Shown here: piece by piece, positions 18,028 to 27,003 of the stretch | Numbering within the stretch: the stretch's first letter is position 1 | Layout: each line of letters begins with the position of its first letter | From: Sphingomonas hengshuiensis | GTDB taxonomy: Bacteria; Pseudomonadota; Alphaproteobacteria; Sphingomonadales; Sphingomonadaceae | Direction of reading: 5' to 3' | Assembly: GCF_000935025.1 (NCBI RefSeq) | Contig: NZ_CP010836.1 | Coordinates: 3,038,001 to 3,102,000, forward strand | DNA: 64,000 nucleotides | Notes under the pieces: model-generated | Databases searched by the model: none | Told to the model about the DNA's origin: nothing | What the model saw: only the letters and a program-made list of their open reading frames with translations | Made by a program: the position numbers and the translations under genes

Positions 18028-19149
18028 ATGGTGCCTGACGTCGTCGAACTTACCAAGGCGCTGATTGCCGCCGAAAGCGTCACCCCCGCGCGCGGCAGCG
18101 TGTTCGACGTGCTCGAGGCGGCTTTGGCCCCCCTAGGCTTCACGGTCGAGCGCTTCGTCGAGGGCGAGGCGCCCGACGGGCCGGTCGAGAACCTGCTCGC
18201 GGTGCGCGGGAACACCGGCCCGCATTTCGCCTTTGCCGGGCATCTCGACGTGGTCCCGCCGGGCAATGGCTGGACGAGCGGCGCGTTCGAGCCGGAGATC
18301 CGCGGCGACCTGTTGTACGGGCGCGGCGCGGTGGACATGAAGGGATCGATCGCGGCCTTCGTCGCCGCGGTGGCGCAAATGCCCGCGTCGGGGACAATCA
18401 GCCTCATCATCACCGGCGACGAGGAAGGCCCCTCGACCTATGGCACGCCCAAGCTGATCGAGCGCATGGCCGAGCGCGGCCTCAAGCCCGATCTGTGCAT
18501 CGTCGGCGAACCCAGCTCGGCGCATCGGCTGGGCGACACGATCAAGATCGGGCGGCGCGGGTCGGCGGTGATCGATATCGTCGCGATCGGGCAGCAGGGC
18601 CATGTCGCCTACCCGCATCTGGCCGACAATCCCGTCCCCCGGCTGGTCCGCGCGCTGGCGGAGATCGACGGGATCGTTCTCGACGCCGGCAACGCCTGGT
18701 TCCAGCCTTCGAACATCGAGATCATCGATCTCGCGGTCGGCAATCCCGCGACCAATGTCATCCCGTCGCGCGCCGGCGCGCGGATCAGCATCCGCTTCAA
18801 CGACGAACAGCGCGGCGACGACCTCGTCGCCCGCATCACGGCGATCGTCGAGCGGCATGCCCCCGGCGCACAGGTAAAGGGCCGCGTCTATGGCGAGGCG
18901 TTCCTGACCGCCCCCGGCGCGCTGTCGTCGCTGGTCTCCGACGCAGTGCAGGCCCGGCTGGGGATCACGCCCGAGCTGTCGACCACCGGCGGCACGTCCG
19001 ATGCGCGCTATCTGGTGAAAATCTGCCCGGTCGTCGAATTCGGGCTGGTCAACGCGACGATGCACAAGCTCGACGAAGCGGTGGCGCTGGCCGATCTCCA
19101 CGCGCTGACCGGCGTGTATGCAGACGTGCTGCGGCGGGTGTTCGCTTAA
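18028..19149 (+). CDS. dapE: Succinyl-diaminopimelate desuccinylase
   Basis: Zinc-dependent M20 amidohydrolase (373 aa) that removes succinate from N-succinyl-LL-diaminopimelate in lysine and peptidoglycan-precursor synthesis. Zinc-binding GHLDVVP, the bridging YGRGAVDMKG, and TGDEEG with the catalytic Glu are seen in order, and the dimerisation domain is followed by STTGGTSDARY. A GGAG lies 4 bases from ATG 18028. It is convergent with, and overlaps by 4 bp, the GGDEF-EAL gene. Confidence 0.95.
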   Translation: MVPDVVELTKALIAAESVTPARGSVFDVLEAALAPLGFTVERFVEGEAPDGPVENLLAVRGNTGPHFAFAGHLDVVPPGNGWTSGAFEPEIRGDLLYGRGAVDMKGSIAAFVAAVAQMPASGTISLIITGDEEGPSTYGTPKLIERMAERGLKPDLCIVGEPSSAHRLGDTIKIGRRGSAVIDIVAIGQQGHVAYPHLADNPVPRLVRALAEIDGIVLDAGNAWFQPSNIEIIDLAVGNPATNVIPSRAGARISIRFNDEQRGDDLVARITAIVERHAPGAQVKGRVYGEAFLTAPGALSSLVSDAVQARLGITPELSTTGGTSDARYLVKICPVVEFGLVNATMHKLDEAVALADLHALTGVYADVLRRVFA

Positions 19150-20876
19150 CCCATCGCCCGGCGCGGCGTCACCGCGCGGGCCCAGCTCAGGAAATCCTCC
19201 TCCGCCATCGGGGTCGCGATCGCATAGCCCTGGAGGATGTCGCAGCCGATGACGCGCAGCACCGCGGCCTGTGCCTCGCTTTCGATCCCCTCGGCCACCG
19301 CCTCGCAGCCCAGGCCGTGGACCAGCGCGATCACCGCCTGCGCGATCGTGCGCGCCTCGGGCTGGTCGGCGACATGCTCGACCAGGCTGCGATCCAGCTT
19401 GACTCGGTCGACGGGCAGTTCGCGCAGCCGCGCGAGGTTCGAATAGCCGGTGCCGAAATCGTCGATCGCGATGCTGGCGCCATCGGCGCGGAGCGCGGAG
19501 ATCGCCTCCAGCACGTCGGGCGAACAATGCATCGCCAGCGTCTCGGTAATCTCCAGCTCGAGCAGCGCGGCGGGCGCGCGCGCGGCATGCATCGCCTCGC
19601 GCAGCCGGCGGAAGAACCCCGCATGGTCGATCTGGCGCGGGCTGATATTGACCGCCAGCCGCTGGCGGACGCCCAGCCGTCCCCAGCGTGAGATGGTCTC
19701 CGCGACGTTGTTGACCACCCATTCGCCGATCTCGACGATCAGCCCGGTCTCCTCGGCGCGATCGATGAACGCCCCCGGCAGCTTGAGCCCGTCGGGATGC
19801 CGCCAGCGGAGCAGCGCCTCGGCCCCGACGATGCTGCCGTCGACGGCGCTCACCTGTGGCTGGAACACCAGCGCGAACTGGTCCTTGTCCACCGCCTGGC
19901 GCAGGTCGCTCTCCAGCTGCGCGCGCTCGGCGATCCGCGTCGCCAGCGCATCGGTGAAATGCTCGGCGCGACCGCGGCCCGACGCCTTGGCATGGTACAT
20001 CGCGACGTCGGCGGCGCGCATCAGGTCGTGCAGCGTCGCGCCATGTTCGGGGCGCAGCGCGATGCCGATCGAGGCGCCGATCGACACTTCCTGGTCGGCC
20101 AGGTCGAACGGCTCCGACAGCGCATAAAGGATGCCGCGCCCGATCCGCTCGGCCTCGCGCGGATCGCCGATCTCGGGGAAGAACATCGTGAACTCGTCCC
20201 CCGCCAGCCGCCCGATCAGCGGCAGGCGCGCCGGCCCGATTGCGGCAAAGCGCTCCGCCACTGCCTGGAGCCGGTTCGCGACCATCCCCAGCAGCAGGTC
20301 GCCGGTGGCATGCCCCATCGTGTCGTTGACGGCCTTGAACCGGTCCAGATCGATGAAATAGAGCACCGCGAGCCCGGTCGGCGTGGCATCCGCCAGCAGC
20401 CGCTCGGCGGTGCGCCGGAAATTGGTGCGATTGGGCAGCCCGGTGACCGGATCGAACATCGCCAGCCGCTGGACATGCTCGATATTGGTGTGGAGCTGGC
20501 GAAACAGCGCGTCCATCGCCGCGGCGAGCGGGGGAACGCATTCGCGCACTTCCGCCGGGATATCGCTTTCGAGATCGCCATTGGCGGCGCGCGACAGCCG
20601 CGCGATCGCGGCGTCGATCGCCTCCGCAGTCGACGCAACGGTACGCTCGGCCGATGCCCAGCACATCACGCCGCACACGATCGCCGCGATCAATGCGCGC
20701 GCGGCCGATTCGACCGTGACTTCGCCCGGAGTCGCGGCGGCGATGGCGAGGATGAACGCCACGGCCCCCGCGCACATCGCGAAGGCGATCGCACGGCTCT
20801 TTAGCGAAATCCCTTCCACTTGCGGCCCGAACCCCCATCCCAAAATCGTGGCGCAGCTGACACGAAGGTGAAACAT
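19146..20876 (-). CDS. Membrane-anchored GGDEF-EAL protein
   Basis: 576 aa. Two N-terminal membrane segments (about 29-48 and 60-73) precede a HAMP-like linker, a GGDEF domain (residues about 145-310) and an EAL domain (about 325-565). The signature is AGDEF (GRLAGDEFTMFF), a variant tolerated in active cyclases, and the DPVTGLPNR entry motif is intact. The EAL domain keeps GAEALLRW, ITETLAM and DDFGTGYSNLA, so phosphodiesterase activity is expected. It probably tunes c-di-GMP; the dominant activity cannot be told. A GTG about 20 codons downstream is an alternative start. Confidence 0.9.
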   Translation of the reverse strand: MFHLRVSCATILGWGFGPQVEGISLKSRAIAFAMCAGAVAFILAIAAATPGEVTVESAARALIAAIVCGVMCWASAERTVASTAEAIDAAIARLSRAANGDLESDIPAEVRECVPPLAAAMDALFRQLHTNIEHVQRLAMFDPVTGLPNRTNFRRTAERLLADATPTGLAVLYFIDLDRFKAVNDTMGHATGDLLLGMVANRLQAVAERFAAIGPARLPLIGRLAGDEFTMFFPEIGDPREAERIGRGILYALSEPFDLADQEVSIGASIGIALRPEHGATLHDLMRAADVAMYHAKASGRGRAEHFTDALATRIAERAQLESDLRQAVDKDQFALVFQPQVSAVDGSIVGAEALLRWRHPDGLKLPGAFIDRAEETGLIVEIGEWVVNNVAETISRWGRLGVRQRLAVNISPRQIDHAGFFRRLREAMHAARAPAALLELEITETLAMHCSPDVLEAISALRADGASIAIDDFGTGYSNLARLRELPVDRVKLDRSLVEHVADQPEARTIAQAVIALVHGLGCEAVAEGIESEAQAAVLRVIGCDILQGYAIATPMAEEDFLSWARAVTPRRAMG

Positions 20877-20888
20877 CGCAGCTTCGGG

Positions 20889-21497
20889 TTAAGATTTTCG
20901 TGGCGCGCGATCCGGTTGGCGTCGAAGGATAATATACAGCGCTCCGCTGCCGCCATGGCGAGGATGCGCGCCGCGGACCGCCGCGATTCGATCCGAATGG
21001 CGCGACGACGCCAGCCAGTCGCCCACTGCCGCGCGAATCGCGCCGCGCGCGTGCGGGCGCTCCGATTCGGCGCGCGGCGGCTTGCCCGTGACGAGCAACA
21101 GCACGCGGTCGCCCCGCCGCACTGCCTCGTCGAGCCCGCGATCGAGCCGGTCATAGGCCGAGGCGAGGTTGTGCCCGTGCAGGTCGACTGCGCTTTCCGG
21201 CGCGACGAGCCCGCGCGACAGCCGCCGGTCCCATGATCCGTCGAGCGTGTTCGCGGAGGGCTTGGGCGCGCTGGGCTTTACCTCGCGCGGCGGCGGGACG
21301 CGGCCCTTGACCTTCGCGAGCGGTGCAGGAGCCGGGGCGGGTGCAGGCAGCGGCGCTGGCGGCACTGGCGGTACGGCGCGCGGGGCGCCCGCGGTGCGGA
21401 TCGGCGTAACGGTGGCGATCACGCGCTTCCACAGCGCCGCCTCGTCGGGGGCCAGCACGCGACCGCGTCCGGCGCTGCGCGGCGAATCCCCGCTCAC
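20889..21497 (-). CDS. Smr-domain protein
   Basis: About 202 aa from GTG 21497. The N-terminal part is a low-complexity Pro/Ala linker, the C-terminal 90 residues are a Smr (MutS2-like) domain: VDLHGHNLASAYDRLD, the LLLVTGK motif and the ending GGSGALYIIL. Smr domains are nucleases or RNA-binding modules. It sits directly after mltA with the order Tim44-mltA-smr conserved in alphaproteobacteria. The start is inferred from spacing after mltA (16 bp) and an AGG upstream. Confidence 0.85.
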   Translation of the reverse strand: MSGDSPRSAGRGRVLAPDEAALWKRVIATVTPIRTAGAPRAVPPVPPAPLPAPAPAPAPLAKVKGRVPPPREVKPSAPKPSANTLDGSWDRRLSRGLVAPESAVDLHGHNLASAYDRLDRGLDEAVRRGDRVLLLVTGKPPRAESERPHARGAIRAAVGDWLASSRHSDRIAAVRGAHPRHGGSGALYIILRRQPDRAPRKS

Positions 21498-21513
21498 GCG
21501 CGCCTGCGCCGGT

Positions 21514-22776
21514 TCACGGGGCGGACGCGACGGCCTGGAGCCGGTCGATCGCACCCTTGGGCAGCAACAGCCACGCCGTCCCGCGCGCCGACATTCCGCC
21601 CGCGGTCGCCCGCGCATTGTCGCCCGCGCCCCAGAAGGTGTCGAAGCGATTCGCCCCCTTGATCGCCCCCCCGGTATCCTGCGCCACCCACAGCCCGGTG
21701 GCGTCGGTGCGATCCATCGAGAGGAAGGCAGGCGCGCCCAGCGGCACGAATTTCGGGTCGACGGCAACACTCGCCGCCCCCGTCACCGGCAGCCCCATCG
21801 CGCCCAGCGGGCCGGGGCCGGTCAGTTCGCGGAAGAAGATGAAGCTCTTATTCTCGTGCATGATCGCGCGCCCCTCTTCGGGATGGGCACGCAGATAGGC
21901 CATGATGCCCTGCATCGATGCCTGTCCGGGGCCGAGCAGCCCGCGATCGCGCATCAGCTTGCCGATGCCGGTATAGTCGCGCCCATTCTGCCCGGCATAA
22001 CCGATCCGCATCACCCCGCCATCGGGAAGCCGCAGCCGCCCCGATCCCTGGACCTGGAGGAAGAATATCTCCACCGGATCGGCGGCCCAGGCGAGGATCG
22101 GCGCGCGCTGGTCGATCGCGCCATCCTCGATCTGCGCGCGGTCGAAATAGGGGACGAAGGCCTTGCCCTCGACTCGCCCGCGAATGCGCTTGCCCTTCAG
22201 ATCCTGCGAAAACAGCCCCAGATCGACTTCGATCAGGTCGCTCGGCGGCCCATAGATCGGCACCTCATAGCCCCGCCGCCGTTCACGCGCGCCATGGATT
22301 TCGGGCTCGTAATAACCGGTGGCGAACGCCTTGCCGTCGGCGATCTGCGCGGTTTCGAAGAAGCGCGCGAAGAAATCGGGGGCGGTGCGCGCGGGCCAGC
22401 TTTGCGCCGCCTGACAGCTCGGCGCCCAGTCGGCGCCCTGGGTCAGCCCGGTGGTGTCGGGGCGGCGCTGGAGTGCGGTGCAGCTCAGCTTATACGCGGC
22501 GAGCGCGCGCTCGGCGCCCGCCTGGGTGATCGGAAGCGCGTCGACCGGAGGCCCCGCGACGACGCCCGCCCCCGCGGCGGTAGCCACGCCGCTGGCAGCC
22601 GGGGGTGCCGTGATCGGGGACAAGGGCGTCGCCGGAGTCGGCTGGCGCACCGGCACCTGCGTCGCGCCCGCGGGCGGCCGGCGGAGTGTTCCGCCCCCGC
22701 TCGAGCACGCGCCCAAAACCGCGGCAAGCGCGACTACCCCCGCTGCGCGAAGCGCGACTCCCCCCAATGCGCGCAT
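21514..22776 (-). CDS. mltA: Membrane-bound lytic murein transglycosylase A (lipoprotein)
   Basis: 420-aa peptidoglycan lytic transglycosylase. The signal ends in the lipobox LGACSS, so it is an outer-membrane lipoprotein, followed by a Pro/Ala linker. The MltA domain has FATGYYEPEIHGARE and the 3D domain DTGGAIKGANRFDTFWG, whose Asp residues are catalytic in the family. It forms an operon with the upstream Tim44-like gene (10 bp gap) and the downstream smr gene. Confidence 0.94.
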   Translation of the reverse strand: MRALGGVALRAAGVVALAAVLGACSSGGGTLRRPPAGATQVPVRQPTPATPLSPITAPPAASGVATAAGAGVVAGPPVDALPITQAGAERALAAYKLSCTALQRRPDTTGLTQGADWAPSCQAAQSWPARTAPDFFARFFETAQIADGKAFATGYYEPEIHGARERRRGYEVPIYGPPSDLIEVDLGLFSQDLKGKRIRGRVEGKAFVPYFDRAQIEDGAIDQRAPILAWAADPVEIFFLQVQGSGRLRLPDGGVMRIGYAGQNGRDYTGIGKLMRDRGLLGPGQASMQGIMAYLRAHPEEGRAIMHENKSFIFFRELTGPGPLGAMGLPVTGAASVAVDPKFVPLGAPAFLSMDRTDATGLWVAQDTGGAIKGANRFDTFWGAGDNARATAGGMSARGTAWLLLPKGAIDRLQAVASAP

Positions 22777-22786
22777 CGTTCGTCCT

Positions 22787-23431
22787 TTACGCTTCGTCGG
22801 TCTCGACCAGCTTCCAGTTCGGATCGTCGCTGCGCAGTTTGCGCGCGAAGGTCCAGATATCGTGCGTCTCGACCGCGTCGGTCATAGAACCGGCGACGAC
22901 CACGCCGTCCTGATCGCGCGTCACCGCGGCGATATCGGCATCGAAGCGCACGGTGATCCGCGCCTGCTTGCCCTCGACCGTCACGTCCGAAATCACCGCG
23001 CGCTCGATCGCGACGAGGCGGTTGTCGAGGACATGCCCCGCCGCATTGCGCTCGGCGATGGCGGTGGCGAAGGCGTTGCGGACATCGTCCTCGGCGAGCC
23101 AGCCCAAAGTTTCCTCGTCGCCCTTCCAATAGGCTTCGAGGATCATGCGATAGGCGGACTTCGCGCCGTCGACGAACTGCGCGACGTCGAAGCTGGGATC
23201 GGCGGAGATCAGCGCGCGCAGCCCGGCCTCTGCCCCAGCCTCGACCGAACGGCTGCTGACTTCGCGCACCTCCGGCGTCACGTCGATCGTGCGCGGAATC
23301 GGGGACAGCCCGACGCGCTCGTCGGCGGGCTTGGGCAGCGGCTGCTCATGTCCGGTCCGCTTGCCGAGGACCGAATAGAGCCGGAGCGCCAGAAAACCGG
23401 CGACCATCGCAAAGAGAATGACGTAGAACAC
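22787..23431 (-). CDS. Tim44/TimA-like membrane protein
   Basis: 214 aa with one N-terminal membrane helix (MFYVILFAMVAGFLALRLYSV) followed by a Tim44-like C-terminal domain, including FVDGAKSAYRMILEAYWKGD and the ITVRFDADIAAVTRD strand. The bacterial relatives are alphaproteobacterial inner-membrane proteins adjacent to secB, mltA and smr; a role in export or membrane assembly is inferred from that setting. Confidence 0.88.
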   Translation of the reverse strand: MFYVILFAMVAGFLALRLYSVLGKRTGHEQPLPKPADERVGLSPIPRTIDVTPEVREVSSRSVEAGAEAGLRALISADPSFDVAQFVDGAKSAYRMILEAYWKGDEETLGWLAEDDVRNAFATAIAERNAAGHVLDNRLVAIERAVISDVTVEGKQARITVRFDADIAAVTRDQDGVVVAGSMTDAVETHDIWTFARKLRSDDPNWKLVETDEA

Positions 23432-23507
23432 TGAGCCTCCAAAGCCTCGCCATAGCGTACATAGGGCTTCGCGTCCCGCGATTCAAATCGCGAGAAGCGT
23501 CCGCCGA

Positions 23508-23536
23508 TTGAACTGCCGCAAAGCGCCTGCTAACCG
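23508..23536 (+). promoter_or_regulatory. Possible secB promoter
   Basis: TTGAAC (23508-23513) and TAACCG (23531-23536) are spaced by 17 bp, about 56 bp before the secB start. Just upstream, CGCGAT and ATCGCG (23477-23482 and 23487-23492) form an inverted repeat that could be an operator shared with the divergent Tim44-like gene. Confidence 0.3.
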
Positions 23537-23592
23537 GCCACGCGAACAACGCATGCCGCATGTGAAACTATCCGGCAAATGAGGAAGCTTTA

Positions 23593-24084
23593 ATGGACGA
23601 GAACGAAACCGTCGGCGCACCCGCCGCGAATGGCGCCGACACCGCCCCCGCCGTGGGCGTCCTTTCGCAATATGTGAAGGACCTCTCGTTCGAAAATCCG
23701 AACGCGCCGGGAATCTATCAGGCGCAGGCTGCGCCCGCGATCGATGTCCAGTTCAACATCGGCTCGGGCCAGGTCGGCGAAGACGTGTACGAAGTCGTGC
23801 TCAAGGTCGAAGTCCATGCCCAGGCCGAGACGCAGACGGCGTTCCTCGTCGATCTGAGCTATGCCGGGCTGTTCGCGCTGCGCAACGTCCCCGCCGAGCA
23901 TCTCGACGCCTTCCTGCTCGGCGAAGCGCCGCGCATCCTGTTCCCCTTCGCGCGCCGCGTGCTGGCCGATGCCGTCCGCGACGGCGGCTTCCCGCCGCTG
24001 CTGCTCGAGCCGATCGATTTCGGCGGCATCTATCTGCAGCAGCGCGAACAGGGCAATATCGAGCAGGCGGCGGGCAACGCCTGA
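23593..24084 (+). CDS. secB: Protein-export chaperone SecB
   Basis: 163-aa tetrameric chaperone that holds preproteins unfolded and hands them to SecA. Visible are VLSQYVKDLSFENPNAP near residues 23-39 and the strongly conserved PRILFPFARRVLADAVRDGG followed by FPPLLLEPIDFGGIY. The alphaproteobacterial-type acidic N- and C-terminal tails are present. GAGGAAG lies 5 bases before the ATG. Confidence 0.95.
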   Translation: MDENETVGAPAANGADTAPAVGVLSQYVKDLSFENPNAPGIYQAQAAPAIDVQFNIGSGQVGEDVYEVVLKVEVHAQAETQTAFLVDLSYAGLFALRNVPAEHLDAFLLGEAPRILFPFARRVLADAVRDGGFPPLLLEPIDFGGIYLQQREQGNIEQAAGNA

Positions 24085-24112
24085 TCTTTCTCCTGCCTGA
24101 CGGGATTGTCGG

Positions 24113-25678
24113 ATGAAGCTGGCGCGCAGCCTCGGCTCGGTGGGGGGCCTTACCCTCGCCAGCCGCGTGCTCGCGCTGGTCCGCGATTCGCTCCAGGCGC
24201 GCTATGTCGGCGCGAATTTCGCGTCGGATGCGTTCCTGGTCGCGTTCCGCCTGCCCAACATGTTCCGCGCCTTTTTCGCCGAGGGCGCGTTTTCATCGGC
24301 GTTCATCCCGATGTTCAACCGCAAGCTCGCGGAGAAAAGCGGCAAGGTCGCCGCCTATGACTTTGCCGAACGCACGCTGGCGGTGCTGTTCGCGTTCCTC
24401 GCGGTGATGACCGTGGTGATGCTGGCCGCCGCCTGGCCGCTCACCCTGCTCCTGTCCGGCGGCTTCGCGCGCCAGCACCCGACGCCCGAACAATTCGGCT
24501 ATGCGGTCGAGCTTTCGCGGATCACCATTCCCTATCTGATGCTGATCTGCCTCGCCTCGCTGCTGGGCGGCATTCTCAATTCGCTCGACAAATTCTGGGT
24601 CAACGCCGCCGCGCCGATCCTGCTCAACATCGCGATGGTGACCGCACTGTTCGTCTTCCACTGCACGCCGGAGGAGACCGCGCGCGCGCAGGCAATCGCC
24701 GTCCCGCTGGGCGGCGTGCTTCAGCTCGTCTGGCTGGCGCTGGCGTGCCGCGCATCGGGCGTATCGCTGCGCCTGCGCCGTCCCCGCCTCGATCCCGAGG
24801 TCAAGCGGCTGATGAAGCTCATCCTCCCCGCCGCGCTGGGCGCGGGCGCGGTACAGCTCAATCTCGTCATCTCCACGGCGCTGTCGGGCTATCTGCTCGA
24901 CGCCGGTTCGATCTCGTACATTTATTACGCCGATCGGCTGAACCAGTTGCCGCTGGGGATGATCGGCATCGGCCTCGGCACGATCCTCCTCCCCACCATC
25001 TCGCGCCTGCTGGGTGCGGGGCGGGAAGCGGAAGCGATGGAGACGCAGAATCGCGGCATGGAGCTGGCGCTGTTCCTGACCTTCCCCGCGATGGTCGCGC
25101 TGATCGTCTCCGCCGAACCGATCGTGCGCGGGCTGTTCCAATATGGCCAGTTCACCCCCGAGGACACGGTGCGCTGCGCCTGGGCGCTCGCCGGCTTTTC
25201 GATCGGGCTGCCCGCCTATGTGCTCGTGAAGGTGCTGACCCCCGGCTATTATGCGCGGCAGGACACGAAGACACCGGTGCGGTTCGCGATGATCTCGGTC
25301 GCGGTCAACATCGCGGCAAACCTCATGCTGATCCCGTGGATCGGCCATATCGGCCCGCCGCTGGCGACCGCCCTGTCCTCCACGGTCAATGTCTGGCTGC
25401 TATACCGCACGCTCGTCGCCCGCGACCATTTCGTCGCCGACACGCAGCTCCGCCGCCGCCTGCCCCGCCTCGCGCTGGCGGCTTTGCTGATGGGGCTGGC
25501 GCTGTTCGCGGGCGACCGGCTGCTCGATCCGTGGCTCAACGGGCGGATCTATGAGCGCTATCTCGCGCTGGTGATGCTGGTGGGCGCGGGCTGCGCGATC
25601 TATGCGGCCGCCTGTTTCGTGACGCGCGCCTTCCTGCTGTCCGACCTCAAGGCACTGGTCCGCCGCCGCCGCGCCTAG
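24113..25678 (+). CDS. murJ: Lipid II flippase MurJ
   Basis: 521-aa integral membrane protein of the MVF family (MOP superfamily) that flips lipid II across the inner membrane for peptidoglycan synthesis. Around 14 hydrophobic segments are present. Family residues include the Arg-rich first helix region SRVLALVRDSLQARYVG, FRLPNMFRAFFAEGAFSSAF, and the central YADRLNQLPLGMIGIGLGT. It follows secB by 28 bp. Confidence 0.95.
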   Translation: MKLARSLGSVGGLTLASRVLALVRDSLQARYVGANFASDAFLVAFRLPNMFRAFFAEGAFSSAFIPMFNRKLAEKSGKVAAYDFAERTLAVLFAFLAVMTVVMLAAAWPLTLLLSGGFARQHPTPEQFGYAVELSRITIPYLMLICLASLLGGILNSLDKFWVNAAAPILLNIAMVTALFVFHCTPEETARAQAIAVPLGGVLQLVWLALACRASGVSLRLRRPRLDPEVKRLMKLILPAALGAGAVQLNLVISTALSGYLLDAGSISYIYYADRLNQLPLGMIGIGLGTILLPTISRLLGAGREAEAMETQNRGMELALFLTFPAMVALIVSAEPIVRGLFQYGQFTPEDTVRCAWALAGFSIGLPAYVLVKVLTPGYYARQDTKTPVRFAMISVAVNIAANLMLIPWIGHIGPPLATALSSTVNVWLLYRTLVARDHFVADTQLRRRLPRLALAALLMGLALFAGDRLLDPWLNGRIYERYLALVMLVGAGCAIYAAACFVTRAFLLSDLKALVRRRRA

Positions 25679-25764
25679 ACGCTTCCCCCGGCTCCACCGC
25701 CCCGCTACAGCCCGCGCGTTCCCGGCCCCGCATCGCGGCGGCGCCCCCGCTGCCGGAAACCCGC

Positions 25765-25788
25765 GACCGGTCCAACGGTCGAACGGTC
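25765..25788. repeat. Three imperfect 8-bp tandem repeats upstream of trpS
   Basis: GACCGGTC, CAACGGTC and GAACGGTC follow one another directly, ending 22 bp before the trpS start. They could be an operator or a slipped repeat; no function is shown. The gap 25679-25810 holds nothing else recognisable. Confidence 0.4.
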
Positions 25789-25810
25789 AATCGGGCGCGG
25801 AGTAGATTTC

Positions 25811-26815
25811 ATGCGCGTCATTTCCGGCATTCAAACCACCGGCAATCTCCATCTCGGCAATTATCTCGGCGCCATCAAGCAATGGGTCGCCATGCAGAAC
25901 GCCATGGAGGCCGATGGTGGTGAGTGCCTGTTCTTCCTCGCCGATCTCCACGCGCTGACCGGCAACGTCACCCCCGCCGAACTCGCCACTTCGACGATCG
26001 AGATGGCCGCGACCTTGCTCGCCGCCGGGATCGACGACCGCTCGATTCTGTTCAACCAGGCGCGCGTTCCCGCCCATGCCGAGCTGTGCTGGATTCTCCA
26101 GGGCACCGCGCGGATGGGCTGGCTGAACCGCATGACCCAGTGGAAGGACAAGGCGGGCAAGAACCGCGACGGCGCCAGCGTCGGGCTGTTCACCTATCCG
26201 GTGCTCCAGGCCGCCGACATCCTCGTCTATCAGGCGACGCATGTGCCCGTGGGCGAGGACCAGAAACAGCATCTGGAGCTGACCCGCGACGTCGCCGCCA
26301 AGTTCAACACCGATTTCGGCGTCGAACTGTTCCCGCTGCCCGAGCCGCTGATCAGCAAGGCGGCGCCGCGAATCATGTCGCTGCGCGACGGTCAGGCGAA
26401 GATGTCGAAGTCCGATCCTTCGGACCTGTCGCGGATCAACCTGATCGACGACGACGCCACGATCGCCGCCAAGTTCCGCAAGGCCAAGACCGATGCCGAG
26501 CCGCTGCCCGAGTCGTTCGACGCGCTGGCGGAACGGCCCGAGGCGAAGAACCTCGTGACGATCTTCGCCGCCTTGTCGGATCGCGATCCGCAATCGGTGG
26601 TGACGGAGTTTGCCGGGCAGGGCTTCGGCGCGTTCAAGCCCGCGCTCGCCGATCTGGCGGTATCGGTCCTCGGCCCGATTCGCGAACGGCTGACGCGGCT
26701 GCTCGACGACCGCGGCCAAGTGGGCGCCCAGTTGGCCCGCGGCGCCGATCGGGCAGGCGCGATGGCGGCGCCTACGCTGCTCGCGGCGAAACGGGCGGTG
26801 GGGTTGCAGGTGTGA
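25811..26815 (+). CDS. trpS: Tryptophanyl-tRNA synthetase
   Basis: Class I synthetase of 334 aa that charges tRNA-Trp. The HIGH-equivalent is [11 protein letters not shown] at residues about 12-22 and the KMSKS loop is [10 protein letters not shown] near residue 197. The conserved [21 protein letters not shown] stretch binds Trp and ATP. Length and layout are those of the bacterial TrpRS. It is convergent with dnaA. Confidence 0.96.
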   Translation: MRVISGIQTTGNLHLGNYLGAIKQWVAMQNAMEADGGECLFFLADLHALTGNVTPAELATSTIEMAATLLAAGIDDRSILFNQARVPAHAELCWILQGTARMGWLNRMTQWKDKAGKNRDGASVGLFTYPVLQAADILVYQATHVPVGEDQKQHLELTRDVAAKFNTDFGVELFPLPEPLISKAAPRIMSLRDGQAKMSKSDPSDLSRINLIDDDATIAAKFRKAKTDAEPLPESFDALAERPEAKNLVTIFAALSDRDPQSVVTEFAGQGFGAFKPALADLAVSVLGPIRERLTRLLDDRGQVGAQLARGADRAGAMAAPTLLAAKRAVGLQV

Positions 26816-26878
26816 CGGCGGGCTGACCGGTTCTCCTGCGCAGGCAGGGGAAGCACATAAGCACAGGCATCGTCATCG

Positions 26879-26968
26879 CCCTCACCCTTCCCACCGCCTA
26901 CGGCGGCGGGCCCCTTCCCTCTCCCAACGGGAGAGGGAGGGAGCGCCGAAGGCGCGGAAGGGTGAGGG
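26879..26968. repeat. Nested inverted repeat between trpS and dnaA (terminator-like)
   Basis: An outer 13-bp perfect inverted repeat (26879-26891 with 26956-26968) encloses an inner hairpin CCCTCTCCC / GGGAGAGGG (26917-26925 with 26929-26937) and smaller GCCGCC/GGCGGC-like pairs. The convergent genes end at 26815 and 27004, so bidirectional termination is a plausible role, but there is no T-tract. The CCCTCACCCTTCC arm looks like a dispersed extragenic repeat. Confidence 0.65.
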
Positions 26969-27003
26969 TGACGGAATCAAGCGCGCGGACGCCGGAGTCG
27001 CCC

